From Atrina japonica (Eukaryota > Mollusca > Bivalvia > Pterioida > Pinnidae): DNA of 64,000 nt. A program made the translations under genes and the position numbers. Location: the NCBI GenBank assembly GCA_030159075.1, contig BROG01000452.1, positions 272,501-336,500 on the forward strand. Direction: 5' to 3'. Positions 50,475-60,050 of this stretch are shown here, in pieces. A model generated the notes under the pieces. That model saw only the letters and a list, made by a program, of their open reading frames with translations. It made no database searches and had not been told where the DNA came from. The stretch's first letter is position 1. Each line of letters opens with the position of its first letter.

Positions 50475-50745
50475 AAGGTAAAGTGGCACCGGGTTCTGTC
50501 AAAAACCAAACCACTTTCCGATAACAGGTTGTACAAGCAATACATATTGCCTTGCATGTACTCCATACATTATTGAATTTCTAATACTTTTGTGACGACA
50601 AGTATAGGTGAACCAAGGTAAAGTGACACATCTGGGTAAAGTCAAAAACCAAAACGATACCAAAAATAGGTTGTACAGGTAAAATATAAATTACCTTGCA
50701 CGGACTAATTATTGAATCTCTAATACTTTTGTGACGACAAGTAAC
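50475..50745. repeat. ~137-bp tandem duplication
   Basis: Two units share AAGGTAAAGTG, GTCAAAAACCAAA, AACAGGTTGTACA/AATAGGTTGTACAG and CTAATACTTTTGTGACGACA (near 50580 and 50720). Confidence 0.85.
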
Positions 50746-50782
50746 CTGTCACCCCTGTTATGATTTGATTTAGACTCGTTGT

Positions 50783-51066
50783 GTTTGTTTGTTTATTGTT
50801 GTTTAACGTCCCACTCGAGAATATTTCACTCATATGGAGACGTACCAAATGCCGGTGAAGGGCTTCAAATTTTGGCCTATGCTCGGCACTTACGGCCATT
50901 GAGCAGTGAGGGTTCTTTAACGTGCCAACACTTACTGTGACATGGGACCTCCAGTTTTTACTGTCTCATCCGAAAGACAGGAAACCAACCTGTCGGCAGC
51001 GGGACTCGAACTCACGACCTCATGATCCAGAGTCGAGCGCGCTACCGACTGAGCCAGGCCGGCTCA
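50783..51066 (-). mobile_element. SINE family A, full length reference copy
   Basis: About 284 bp. On the minus strand: AGCCGGCCTGGCTCAGTCGG head (box A), GTGAGTTCGAGTCCC (box B), CTGTCTTTCGGATGAGACAG foldback segment, GGCACGTTAAAGAACCCTCA, ATTTGAAGCCCTTCACCGGC, and tail GAGTGGGACGTTAAACAACA with an AAAC-rich end. Plus-strand open frames over it are meaningless. Confidence 0.93.
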
Positions 51067-51711
51067 GTTGTGTTTGTAAACATGTGCAAATTTACCTTGG
51101 CAGACCTGTAGATGGCAGAGGAAAATTTCGGAAGCCTGATATCCAGTGTTCGAATCATCACTGGATGATGAATCAAAATATGACTGTTTCATCAAACACT
51201 TGTGTAGCAGTGGTGTTCCCGTTAACTTTGGGTAACACATTTAGCTCAATTAGTATAGCCCTAAATTTGAAAAGCAAGAGTCTTAAGTTCAATTTGAAAA
51301 AAGGGTTTAATTCCTGGCAGGGACAGTTAATTGCCACTGTGTTATTTGGCGCCCACGTTAGGACATTTTCTAGAATAGATAAGGTGGATTTTCTCCCATC
51401 TTGGATAGGCGTATCTGCCATTTTGCAAAGCCAGAATTTCGTTGTCCAGACCCTAGGGTGTAGACAACCTACACGCGCTATAACATTAAAATATAACTTT
51501 ATAACGTGGGACTTCTCTGTGATGAGAATACAGTACATTAAAGTTGCGTCATATTTTATTTACATGCATACACGTGTTTGAATCATGTAATCTGATAAAA
51601 AAAAGAAATGACAACCGTCGAGAATCTTAAAGACCTCAGATACGACAACCAGATTCTTACTCTCTGGTGGAGATTCCGTTATCCACTCTATACACTGTAG
51701 TAGTTGCCTGC
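51067..51711. other. Unassigned; isolated tRNA-like head at 51238-51325
   Basis: TTTAGCTCAATTAGTATAGC (box A-like) and GGGTTTAATTCCTGGC (box B-like) lie 50-60 bp apart on the plus strand, suggesting another tRNA-derived element. It has no recognised body. The 219-codon plus frame covering 50922-51581 crosses the SINE and is not a gene. Confidence 0.4.
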
Positions 51712-52015
51712 CGTTTGTTTGTTGTCTTACATCCCGTCAAAAATTGTTTACTTAAATTGATATGTCACCAGCTTTAGGTGAAGTACCATAAATTTTGACT
51801 TGTGCTATGGTCAGACGCCAATGCAGTGAGTTTTCTTTTACGTTCCACAGACCCGTGACTTTTACTTCTTCGGGGCTGCCGAACGTTTGGCAAAGGAACA
51901 ATCACTATGATTTTTAAAAAGTTTTTGTTATGGCCCAGTAAACCTGGAATCAAATTTGGGACCTTCCGTTTGCGAGTCGGACGCCCTACTACAAAACCAC
52001 CACCAGAAGTGCCTG
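51712..52015 (-). mobile_element. tRNA-derived SINE family B with the family A tail
   Basis: On the minus strand the head (TGGTTTTGTAGTAGGGCGTC, then AATTTGATTCC) is followed by the B centre (CCTTTGCCAAACGTTCGGCA, GAAGTAAAAGTCACGG). It ends with a diverged family A 3' body (AACTCACTGCATTGGCGTCT ... GGGATGTAAGACAACAAAC). Confidence 0.75.
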
Positions 52016-52092
52016 CATAAGAAGAGATTCTTTTAAAACAAGTGTAATATTATATAGCAGTGGTTATCTGATTTTCCTGCTATTTGTAGCTA

Positions 52093-52310
52093 GTGGATTA
52101 ATCCTTGTAGCCTGATTGATAAAGCATCAAATATGAAAATCATGGGTCCTGGGTTCAGTTCCAGATAGAGTCAATCTGTTGTTTCTGTGGCACTTACTGG
52201 TCAAAAGTGATATGCACAAAGTCATGGATTCTTTACATAGGACCTCAAAGCGATGTCCAACGCCAAGTAAAAGATGACTAAATATTATTATGATTATTAT
52301 CAACCGTTCT
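52093..52310 (+). mobile_element. tRNA-derived SINE, separate head type (family C)
   Basis: TGTAGCCTGATTGATAAAGC (box A) and CTGGGTTCAGTTCC (box B) are followed by a body with CACAAAGTCATGGATTCTTT. It ends in an ATTATTATGATTATTAT tail. Confidence 0.6.
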
Positions 52311-52319
52311 TATATTTGT

Positions 52320-52426
52320 TTTTTGTGACAGATGTTCTTTTACATCCTGCCATGAAATTTTAACTTTTAGGGAGATGTCATTAGAATCAAGCAAAGTGTC
52401 TCGGATTTTGATTTATGCTATAGACT
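52320..52426 (-). mobile_element. SINE 3' body adjoining the 29-bp array
   Basis: Read against 51720-51830, the segments TCTTTTACATCCTGCC, GGAGATGTCATTAG and TTTATGCTATAGACTGACGC are colinear with the 3' body of a family B/A SINE in minus orientation. The array begins where CAATGCAGTGAGTTTTC would be. Confidence 0.65.
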
Positions 52427-53314
52427 GACGCCGAGTCGGTGAGGGCTCTTGTACTGATGTCGAAGCAGTGAGGGCTCTTGTACTGATGTCGAGGCAGTGA
52501 GGGCTCTTGTACTGATGTCGAAGCAGTGAGGGCTCTTGTACTGATGTCGAGGCAGTGAGGGCTCTTGTACTGATGTCGAGGCAGTGAGGGCTCTTGTACT
52601 GATGTCGAAGCAGTGAGGGCTCTTGTACTGATGTCGAGGCAGTGAGGGCTCTTGTACTGATGTCGAAGCAGTGAGGGCTCTTGTACTGATGTCGAGGCAG
52701 TGAGGGCTCTTGTACTGATGTCGAAGCAGTGAGGGCTCTTTTTATGATGCCACGGCAGTGAGGGCTCTTGTACCGATGTCGAGGCAGTGAGGGCTCTTTT
52801 TATGATGCCACGGCAGTGAGGGCTCTTGTACTGATGTCGAGGCAGTGAGGGCTCTTGTACTGATGTCGAGGCAGTGAGGGTTCTTGTACTGATGTCGAGG
52901 CAGTGAGGGCTCTTGTACTGATGTCGAGGCAGTGAGGGCTCTTGTACTGATGTCGAGACAGTGAGGGCTCTTGTACTGATGTCGAGGCAGTAAGGGCTCT
53001 TGTACTGATGTCGAGGCAGTGAGGGCTCTTGTACTGATGTCGAGGCAGTGAGGGCTCTTGTACTGATGTCGAGGCAGTGAGGGCTCTTGTACTGATGTCG
53101 AGGCAGTAAGGGCTCTTGTGCAGATGCCGGGGCAGTGAGGGCTCTTGTAGTAATACAGAGGCAGTGAGGGCTCTTGTACTGATGTCGAGGCAGTGAGGGC
53201 TCTTGTACTGATGTCGAGGCAGTAAGGGCTCTTGTGCAGATGCCGGGGCAGTGAGGGCTCTTGTAGTAATACAGATGCAGTGAGGGCTCTTGTGCTGATG
53301 CCAGGCAGTGAAGG
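52427..53314. repeat. 29-bp minisatellite derived from a SINE segment
   Basis: About 30 units of GATGTCGAGGCAGTGAGGGC plus TCTTGTACT. Each is the length of, and alignable to, the SINE segment GCCATTGAGCAGTGAGGGTT plus CTTTAACGT (50895-50923). AAG and AGG variants alternate in the first ten units (a 58-bp higher-order pattern). Variant units with GATGCCACGG and CAGATGCCGG appear later. SINE-like sequence borders both ends (52320-52426 and about 53315-53350). Confidence 0.93.
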
Positions 53315-53765
53315 CCCCAGTTTAATGTCTTATACGAAAAGAATAATGACTTTCACTTTGCCAATATAAACAAAACAATACAAAAAAACAGACATTGACA
53401 TTTTCAAAGTCTTTGGTGTGACACGATACCGACTGAGATATGTCATGATTGATGATTTATTTTTACCCCCAATACCCCCGAACTTCGACCTCGGGGCATA
53501 AAGATATAAATTGGTATAGTCTGTATAAGTGTAGCCTTAATATGCTTACGATAGTGACAAAATAAATAAAGAAATGGATAAAATACAGGTCAACATTTTC
53601 CTGGGTTAAGTTACTTTCTTTTCATTTTTTTTTTTTTGCATTTTACAATGTCTATTTATAATTTCCCACTCTCCCCAATATATACCATCCAGATATGTCT
53701 ACACGCTTCTCCGTTTCGTGCAAATTCTAAAACAATTTCATTTCTTTATCGCTTGGCTAGGCTAT
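53315..53765. other. SINE remnant, then unassigned DNA
   Basis: 53315-53355 (CCCCAGTTTAATGTCTTATA...) resembles the CTCCAGTTTTTACTGTCTCA part of the SINE body. Nothing recognisable follows. Confidence 0.45.
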
Positions 53766-53884
53766 TGTCCTATGACATATGTTCAATTTTTTTTTGTAAT
53801 AAATTACAATATGCATCATGACTACAGTAGTCATGATGCATATTGTAATTTATTACAAAAAAATTGAACATATGTCATAGGACA
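53766..53884. repeat. Near-perfect 119-bp palindrome
   Basis: The left arm is 53766-53825 and the right arm 53827-53884, with a single-base spacer (A at 53826). The only difference noted is T9 versus A7 in a homopolymer. Centre: GACTACAGTAGTC. The outer ends (beyond 53765 and 53885) diverge quickly. Short frames on each strand mirror each other and are not genes. Confidence 0.95.
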
Positions 53885-54309
53885 CTATCACTGTAGCTGT
53901 ACACGTGTTTAATTACTTGGAGATGGCACAGGGAGTTTGCATATGATATAATTAAATAAAGGTGTAGAATTTTGAAATACCAGTGACACTTACCACAGGC
54001 ACATATAAAGCTCATATTTCCACAACAAGCGTGACATGATTTGTATCCCAATAAATCCGGCAAAACATGAGAAGGCTGTCCAGAAAAGTTCCAAGATCTG
54101 TTTACATATCTATTGAATCCTTTAACTAAGTATGAACATTCAGATGTCTTATTTTAGCAGTTGAATGAAATGGAGGATGACCCGTTGCGGTTTAACGGAA
54201 GCGGCGTGACGAGGAAGGCGTTACACTTATGTAGAACATGAACGTGTTCGAATGTAAATATGGTCACTGCGAATGTTCGGATTCACAGAGTGTTCGGCTT
54301 ACGGGATTT
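53885..54309. other. Unassigned
   Basis: A 62-codon minus frame overlapping the palindrome has several Cys but no recognisable domain. Confidence 0.45.
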
Positions 54310-54540
54310 TGAATTTTGAACAGTGTTTTACGCCACACTAGACAATGTTACAGTTATATAATGACGGTCAGTTTTAGTGGAGGAGAGAACCCGATTACGA
54401 TGTACCCGGAAAGAGATTACGGGCCTCCGTAAGTAAACTGACAAACTTTCTCACATTAATCAGCTTAGGTTCCAGTGAGAGACGTCATGATGCTCAAACC
54501 GCTGGATCCGGGAGGCCACGACTAGTCTGATATGGAGAAT
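54310..54540 (-). mobile_element. SINE family D
   Basis: On the minus strand the head (CTAGTCGTGGCCTCCCGGAT, then a degenerate box B) is followed by GGAACCTAAGCTGATTAATG, AGAAAGTTTGTCAG, ACTTACGGAGGCCC and a 3' part with TGTCTAGTGTGGCGTAAAAC. The order is the same as 29580-29790. Confidence 0.65.
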
Positions 54541-55910
54541 GCACAACATTATAACTCGCGCATTATTACTTCGTTCTGCATTATAGGAAAAGATACGGAT
54601 GAACCCGAAGTAGATTTCATGTCATGTTGTGTTTGACATGGAATGCTAATGAATTCTCCACTGCAGAAACCAACAGTAGGCTATAAGAATCAACTCCTAG
54701 CATTTCACTCACAGAGGGATATATCGCCATAAAATTTTCAAATTCCTAGGAGGGAATGTCATACTCCATTTAGGTGTGAACTTATATATTTTGAATTGAG
54801 TATTCAATTTGAAACAGATATTGAGTTCATTAAACATTGTATGTAATACTATATACCTAATTATTAGTGGTAAATAAAACAACTGTCATTCACACTCACC
54901 CCGTCGCACCTCTTCCGTACTTCACATCGGATATATGAGTAACTAAATATAAAGTACTCTATAGATACTGACGGACTTTGTATTTATGTAAGAATTTTAT
55001 ATCTGTTTTACGGTGAAAAGATTTTTTTTATTTATAGCGTTATTTGTCGAGGTAATACAGAAAATGGACTGATGCATGAACACAGTCATACAAAACACAA
55101 CAACAAAAACAATCCGCGCATATTTCAAGAGATGTTTTCCTCTGTGAAGCGTACACCGATGGATTGGTTTTAAGATCACAAAACAGAGAGAAAACACAAA
55201 TATTTAAAAAAAAACATAAAACACGGCCCTTAATTGAACAGTTAAACATGAACATTTGTTTACATCAATTTGAAAACTATCAATTCATAGGTTATTTACA
55301 ATTACGTGTATGTACCAACGATCTGATTTTTTTTTCAAAGTTAAGTTTAATTTTGTGTTTCTCTTGTAAACATATCAAGAAAATACTTCAATGTGCAAAT
55401 AATTGCATATGTTCTCCTAAAAATGGTCAGTGCTATTTTTGTCCTGTTGTGACTTTTCCTGATAGAACGATAGGTTTTTGATTTTAGGTTGGACGCTATA
55501 AAACATAAAACATTTGGAATGATCTTAGTTTATATCTACCGGCTTCAGTTAATGATATACTATTCCTTTTGCGGGGGAGTTATTTGTCGAATCCAAACAT
55601 ATTGGACGACCAGTTGATATGAAGGGAGATGGGTGGGCTGTGACGTTTCCTATATGTTATCAATATGTTGCCGATATAAGAATATTGAAACAAAGATATA
55701 TACCATGATGAGTACTAAAGTCACTTTAGAGTTGAAAAAGAAATAAAAAAAAAATCACAATTTCAACCTATTGTTGATTTACGGCTGTATTGTTTTCTAT
55801 AATAACATCTAGAGGTAGGGCTTTTGTTCTACAAATGAAGGGTACTGCGATCGTTTCCAGTACTAACACCCCACCCCCCCAAAAAAAAAACATCCGTCCA
55901 TCTGAACAAC
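54541..55910. other. Intergenic, nothing recognised
   Basis: Overlapping 66-105-codon frames at 54997-55481 have no domain and lie over A-rich runs. No repeat relative was seen. Confidence 0.45.
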
Positions 55911-56037
55911 CACTCCCATTTCCACGGACCAGCGTCGTCGGAAAACCACGGCCCAGGATCGCTATGCCTTTTAGGATAGAACATAGCGATTCCGGACCAT
56001 GGTTGTACCACGATGCTGGTCCCTGGAAATGGGAGTG
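55911..56037. repeat. Imperfect GC-rich hairpin, 56-bp arms
   Basis: Arms 55911-55966 and 55982-56037 pair at 47 of 56 positions around a 15-nt spacer. The outer 14 and inner 8 positions are perfect. It is markedly richer in G+C than its surroundings. Overlapping frames on both strands (98-107 codons) read each other's arms. It could be an inverted duplication, a foldback element or a structured RNA. Confidence 0.85.
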
Positions 56038-56789
56038 GATGATGTGTTTTGTGTATGCTCCGACAGTACAAGATGTTCGGGTTGGGTACAAGCCTTAATT
56101 TGAAATGTTTCGACTGTAAATGCAAATTGCAATCTATTTCTTACTGGATGGATCTAGTTTGCTTCACTTTTATACAGGTAAATGGATGTAAAATAAAAAT
56201 AACAAAAAAGTAAGACTCTAAGTAACAGCAGTCTGAGTGACACAGATCAAAACACTGATCACCCTGAAACTCCATTAAGTCACATCATTGGTCAGGCGGA
56301 CAGACATGTAAGTGAACGCACGAATGATTCTGATTCGCCGATATTTCAGTAGTTAAGAAACTACTAACTGAGTCACAAATTAAACACGGACAAACAAGCA
56401 AAATAATTAGACAATATCACACAAAAAAGGACTAACCTGGACAACATTGACCGTAAAATTTCTAATTGAAAAAAGTTCAATAATTTCCATAGAGCAACGG
56501 GTTACTTCCATGAAAAAGAAAAACAAAGATTCAGAAGAAAGTACGATTTTCGTTTCAAATAAATTTGACTCGGACAGAAAACACATAAAAACATTTTCGA
56601 CACATACAAAACCAAATACGTGAGCATTGAAAAAAATAAGTGAACTCGGCAAACAGTTGAATCTAACCACAGATAATTGCCCCGTCGTAACGCTAGATAT
56701 AGAGCGTTCCAAAATTGACATAATGCGCCACGAAAAAAAAAAAAAAACAACAACATTGAAACGATGTCGTGTGGTATAGAAAAACTACG
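56038..56789. other. Unassigned
   Basis: Two overlapping minus frames (56407-56756) have hydrophobic stretches but no family signature. Confidence 0.4.
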
Positions 56790-57240
56790 TCGTGATCGTG
56801 ATGCGCAAAGTTATTGACTTACGATGCAGGTCATTGAAGATGAACCTGGTGTTCACCGGTCTTGGTAAGGAGTAGCCTACTCAAAAGTAGATACTGAGTC
56901 GAGGCTCGGATCCTTTTTGTCCCTTGAACATGGTAACGCCACATACATAGAGTTTACGAATGTTAATCGGCTTGGACGCCACACAAGAGGCCGACCTAGG
57001 CCAATTGTTCCTAGGTTGATGTATCAACAGTACTTGACTTTTGTGCCTGAGAGCGCGGTCCTTCTAAAGGGCTCCCCGTATGGTATTCATTCGCAATACA
57101 CGACCGTAGTTGAAGACAGGAGGAGTTAACTATACCCTGCGATGCGTCATTACAGGGAACAAGATGCGTTGGTCAAGATGATGTGCGACAGATTGTATGT
57201 AAATGGCCATAATTATGATCCGGACGAGGACGAGGGATGA
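56790..57240 (+). pseudogene. LINE ORF1p-like fragment (L1/Tx1-type RNA-binding domain)
   Basis: In shifting frames the text runs IDLRCRSLKMNLVFTGL (near 56810-56865), then from about 56920 IEFTNVNRLGRHTRGRPRPI, GSPYGIHSQYTTVVEDRRS. A stop at 57127-57129 follows, then LYPAMRHYREQDALVKMMCD and RLYVNGHNYD in the same frame to a stop near 57238. The VHRLGKR..RPRPIV, LKGT..GI..Q and LYP...DKLYVNG-style phrases are those of L1-type ORF1 proteins, which coat LINE RNA. Internal stops show decay. Confidence 0.65.
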
Positions 57241-57389
57241 TTGTGTATACGATCAGCATGCCAGCACTGGAAGCTACCGTAAAGAAGCTGAACTGATGGA
57301 ATATCCACAAAATGTGCATATGGCCTAGGGGTCTGTCTGGACTCACCAACTTTATTCCATAGTTATGTGCTGGGATTATCTTTATCCCT

Positions 57390-59600
57390 TAATATATTAT
57401 CGATTCTATGGCTATGTCCCTATGGAAACATTATACAATTTTTTCAAAGATTTTAAACAGAAAAAAAATTATTGATGTACCAGAGTATGTATTTTCACCT
57501 GATGACTTAAAAGTTTTGTCATATCTACAATGTAATGATATCATAGATCGCCCAACATCCCCATGCATGATGAAATTAGAAACGGTATAGAATTCCTGAA
57601 AAGAAATAAAGCTTGTGGGTCTGATGATATATACAATGAATATGTAAAACGTTCACGTGACATTATGTTTCCTGTTTATAGTTAGCTTTTTAACAAAATA
57701 TTTCCCATCTGAATGGTTATTTGGTGAAATTATACCGATCTATAAGAATAAAGGAGACGAAACTGACCCAAAGAATTATCGCCCTTTAACTCTCCTTAGT
57801 TGTATTGGAAAATTACTTATATCTATAATAAATGAAAGACTAAATAAATACTCCGCTGAAGTATATTAGAAAACCAAGCTGGATTTCGCAAATATTACGC
57901 TACTACTGATTACATATTACCACTATCACTGAAATATTCAAAATCCCCCCCCCCCCCAAAAAAGAATCTTTTCTGTGCTTTTGTCGACTTCGAGAAAGCA
58001 TTCGATTCTGTTTGGAAAATTGACTTCTGGAATAAAGCACTTATTGATTGTAATACTAATGGTAAATGCTTTAAAATTATAAAAAAAACATTATAACCGC
58101 ATAAAGGCAAATTTAAAATAAAATGGGTCACTTTCAAATCCCTTCCCTTTCCAAATCGGAGTAAGACAGGGTGAAAATCTGTCCCCTTTTTCGATCTATT
58201 TAAATGATTTAGAATATTTTCTCTCTGTGAATAATCTTTATGGTTTGCAACATGTTTCTGAAATATTTTAACCAGAATTCGGTAAGTATATCAAAATATT
58301 TGTGCCGCTTTATGCAGATGATATTGTTTTATTTGCTGAAACTGTTGAAGATTTACAAAAATATTCTGAACCGCTTTCTGAATTATTGTAATATATGGAG
58401 GCCAAAAGTCATCGTCGAAAAGACCAAAATCATGATTTTTGGTAGAGGTAAAACAACAACAACAACAACAAAAACAAATTAAAAAAAACAAAAAAACAAA
58501 AAAAAAACAAACAAACAAACAAACAAGAATTAAAGTTCACGTATAATGGCTCTCTTAGAGATAGTAGATAGTTTTAAATACCTCGGTATAGTCTTTTCTA
58601 AATCAGGTTCTTTCATGCATACTATAGAAGAACAATACATAGAGCTGATAAAGCAATGTATGGAGTTATAACAAAATGTAAACGACATAATCTTCCTTTA
58701 GACTGTCAACTCCTATTTTTATGGTATTAGGTGAACTAGGCAGATTCCCACTATCAATTAATATTAAGATAAGAATAATTGCATTTTGGGCAAAACTTCA
58801 TTTCCCCCTACAATAAATAAGTAAAAAGATATATCATTTCTCACACTTGTATAAAACACCTTGGGGTATACTAGAAGTATATTATATGAATGTGGCTTGT
58901 CCTGTTTGTGGATCACACAAGAAATTTATGATGTAACCCGGATTGTGTTGTATTTTTGTTTAACGTCCCACTTAAGAATCTTTTACTCTTATGGAGATAT
59001 CACCAAATGTCGGTGAAGGGCTTTATATTTTGTCCTATGCTCGCCACTTACGGCCATTGAGCAGTGAGGGTTCTTTAACGTGCCGACATCTACTGTGACA
59101 CGGGACCTCGGTTTTTAATGTCTCATCCGAAGGACAGGAAAAGCCAGCCGCCTCCGCCGAGGCTCGAACCCGCGACCCTCCGGTTGCGAATGGAGCACTC
59201 AACCGCGGAGCCACGGCGGCTTTCTAGCCTGGGTAAAAAATACAGTTAGGAGTGTTATCACGGATCAAAATTTACAGAACTAGAATACTGTTGTTATTTA
59301 TTCTCCAAAAAGTATTAATTATAGAATTTACAAAGAATCTATTGAACTAGAGAAATATCTTTTGAAATTACCCCGAAAATTTGCATTGATCTTATATAGA
59401 TTTAGAGTCAATAATTTCAAACTTCCGGTTAAACGGGAACATGGAACAATATTCCCCGTGATCAAAGATTGTTTACACTTTGAAATTTGCATAAAATTGG
59501 TGACGAATCAATTACTTTGCATGTTCGAATGTACTCAGTATCATATGTTAGGACTAAGTTCTTGCCAAATACATAAAAAACAGACCAAATATTGTGAAAT
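57390..59600 (+). pseudogene. LINE ORF2 reverse transcriptase, broken and SINE-split
   Basis: A non-LTR RT in many frames: SLWKHYTIFSKILNRKK (about 57413), FPSEWLFGEIIPIYKNKGDE and NYRPLTLLSCIGKLL (57700-57830), NQAGFRK, LFCAFVDFEKAFDSVWK (about 57965-58020), GVRQGENLSPF (58160), LYADDIVLFAE (YADD encoded 58311-58322), VEKTKIMIFGRGK, then IVDSFKYLGIVFSKSGSF (58560-58615). After a SINE (58946-59221) the C-terminal LPRKFALILYRFRVNNFKLP resumes near 59365. A C run (57947-57957) and an A-rich block (58450-58530) interrupt it. The N-terminal endonuclease is missing. Clade not assigned. Confidence 0.8.
58946..59221 (-). mobile_element. SINE family A body with a different tRNA head, inserted in the LINE
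   Basis: The body and tail match 50783-51066, but the head reads GCCGCCGTGGCTCCGCGGTT, TTCGCAACCGGAGGGTCGCG, then box B GGGTTCGAGCC. The head still pairs like a tRNA: six of seven acceptor pairs and a four-pair D stem. LINE coding homology continues on both sides, so it postdates the LINE. No clear target duplication was found. Confidence 0.88.
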
Positions 59601-59601
59601 T

Positions 59602-59608
59602 AATATAT

Positions 59609-59681
<73 letters not shown>
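59602..59681. repeat. (TA)n microsatellite at the LINE 3' end
   Basis: An imperfect TA run directly after the last recognisable LINE codons. Confidence 0.94.
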
Positions 59682-59686
<5 letters not shown>

Positions 59687-59904
59687 GATATTAACAACTC
59701 TATTTTATTAAAGAAAATATGTATATATCTGTTGATTCGAAAAGAAAACTACACCCATACTCTAGTGGTTAAAATATTATGAATTATTCCAAAACTTGAA
59801 ATTGTAAAATTATATGAGTATATGCGATTTATATTATTATCCAACCTCCTCTCTACAGTGTATATGTTTGTACATCAATGAGAATACAGTAATTGTCGTG
59901 GTCG

Positions 59905-60050
59905 GATGCGACTTAAAATCAAGGTTCCGTGTAACTGCGGCGTCGTCGGCACATTAAAGAACTATAACTCTGTTTACATAGGTCCATAGCAACAGTAAAA
60001 CAAACGACAATTCAACTTTAGCTGATGATCTCTCCATATAAATGAAAAAT
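59905..60050 (+). mobile_element. SINE family A, degenerate
   Basis: GGTTCCGTGTAACTGCGGCG, GTCGGCACATTAAAGAACTA, and GATCTCTCCATATAAATGA keep the family order, with many changes and no head or tail. Confidence 0.55.

Noticed and set aside
50922..51581. 219-codon plus-strand open frame
   Set aside because: Its first third is the reverse of SINE 50783-51066 and the rest crosses another tRNA-like head; no domain.
52427..53314. CRISPR-like or coding repeat
   Set aside because: 29-bp head-to-tail units have no spacers, and long open frames are absent.
55768..56125. Three overlapping 98-107-codon frames on both strands
   Set aside because: All arise from the imperfect inverted repeat at 55911-56037.
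59155..59221. Possible genuine tRNA gene on the minus strand
   Set aside because: It pairs well as a tRNA but is directly fused to the SINE family A body and tail inside a LINE.
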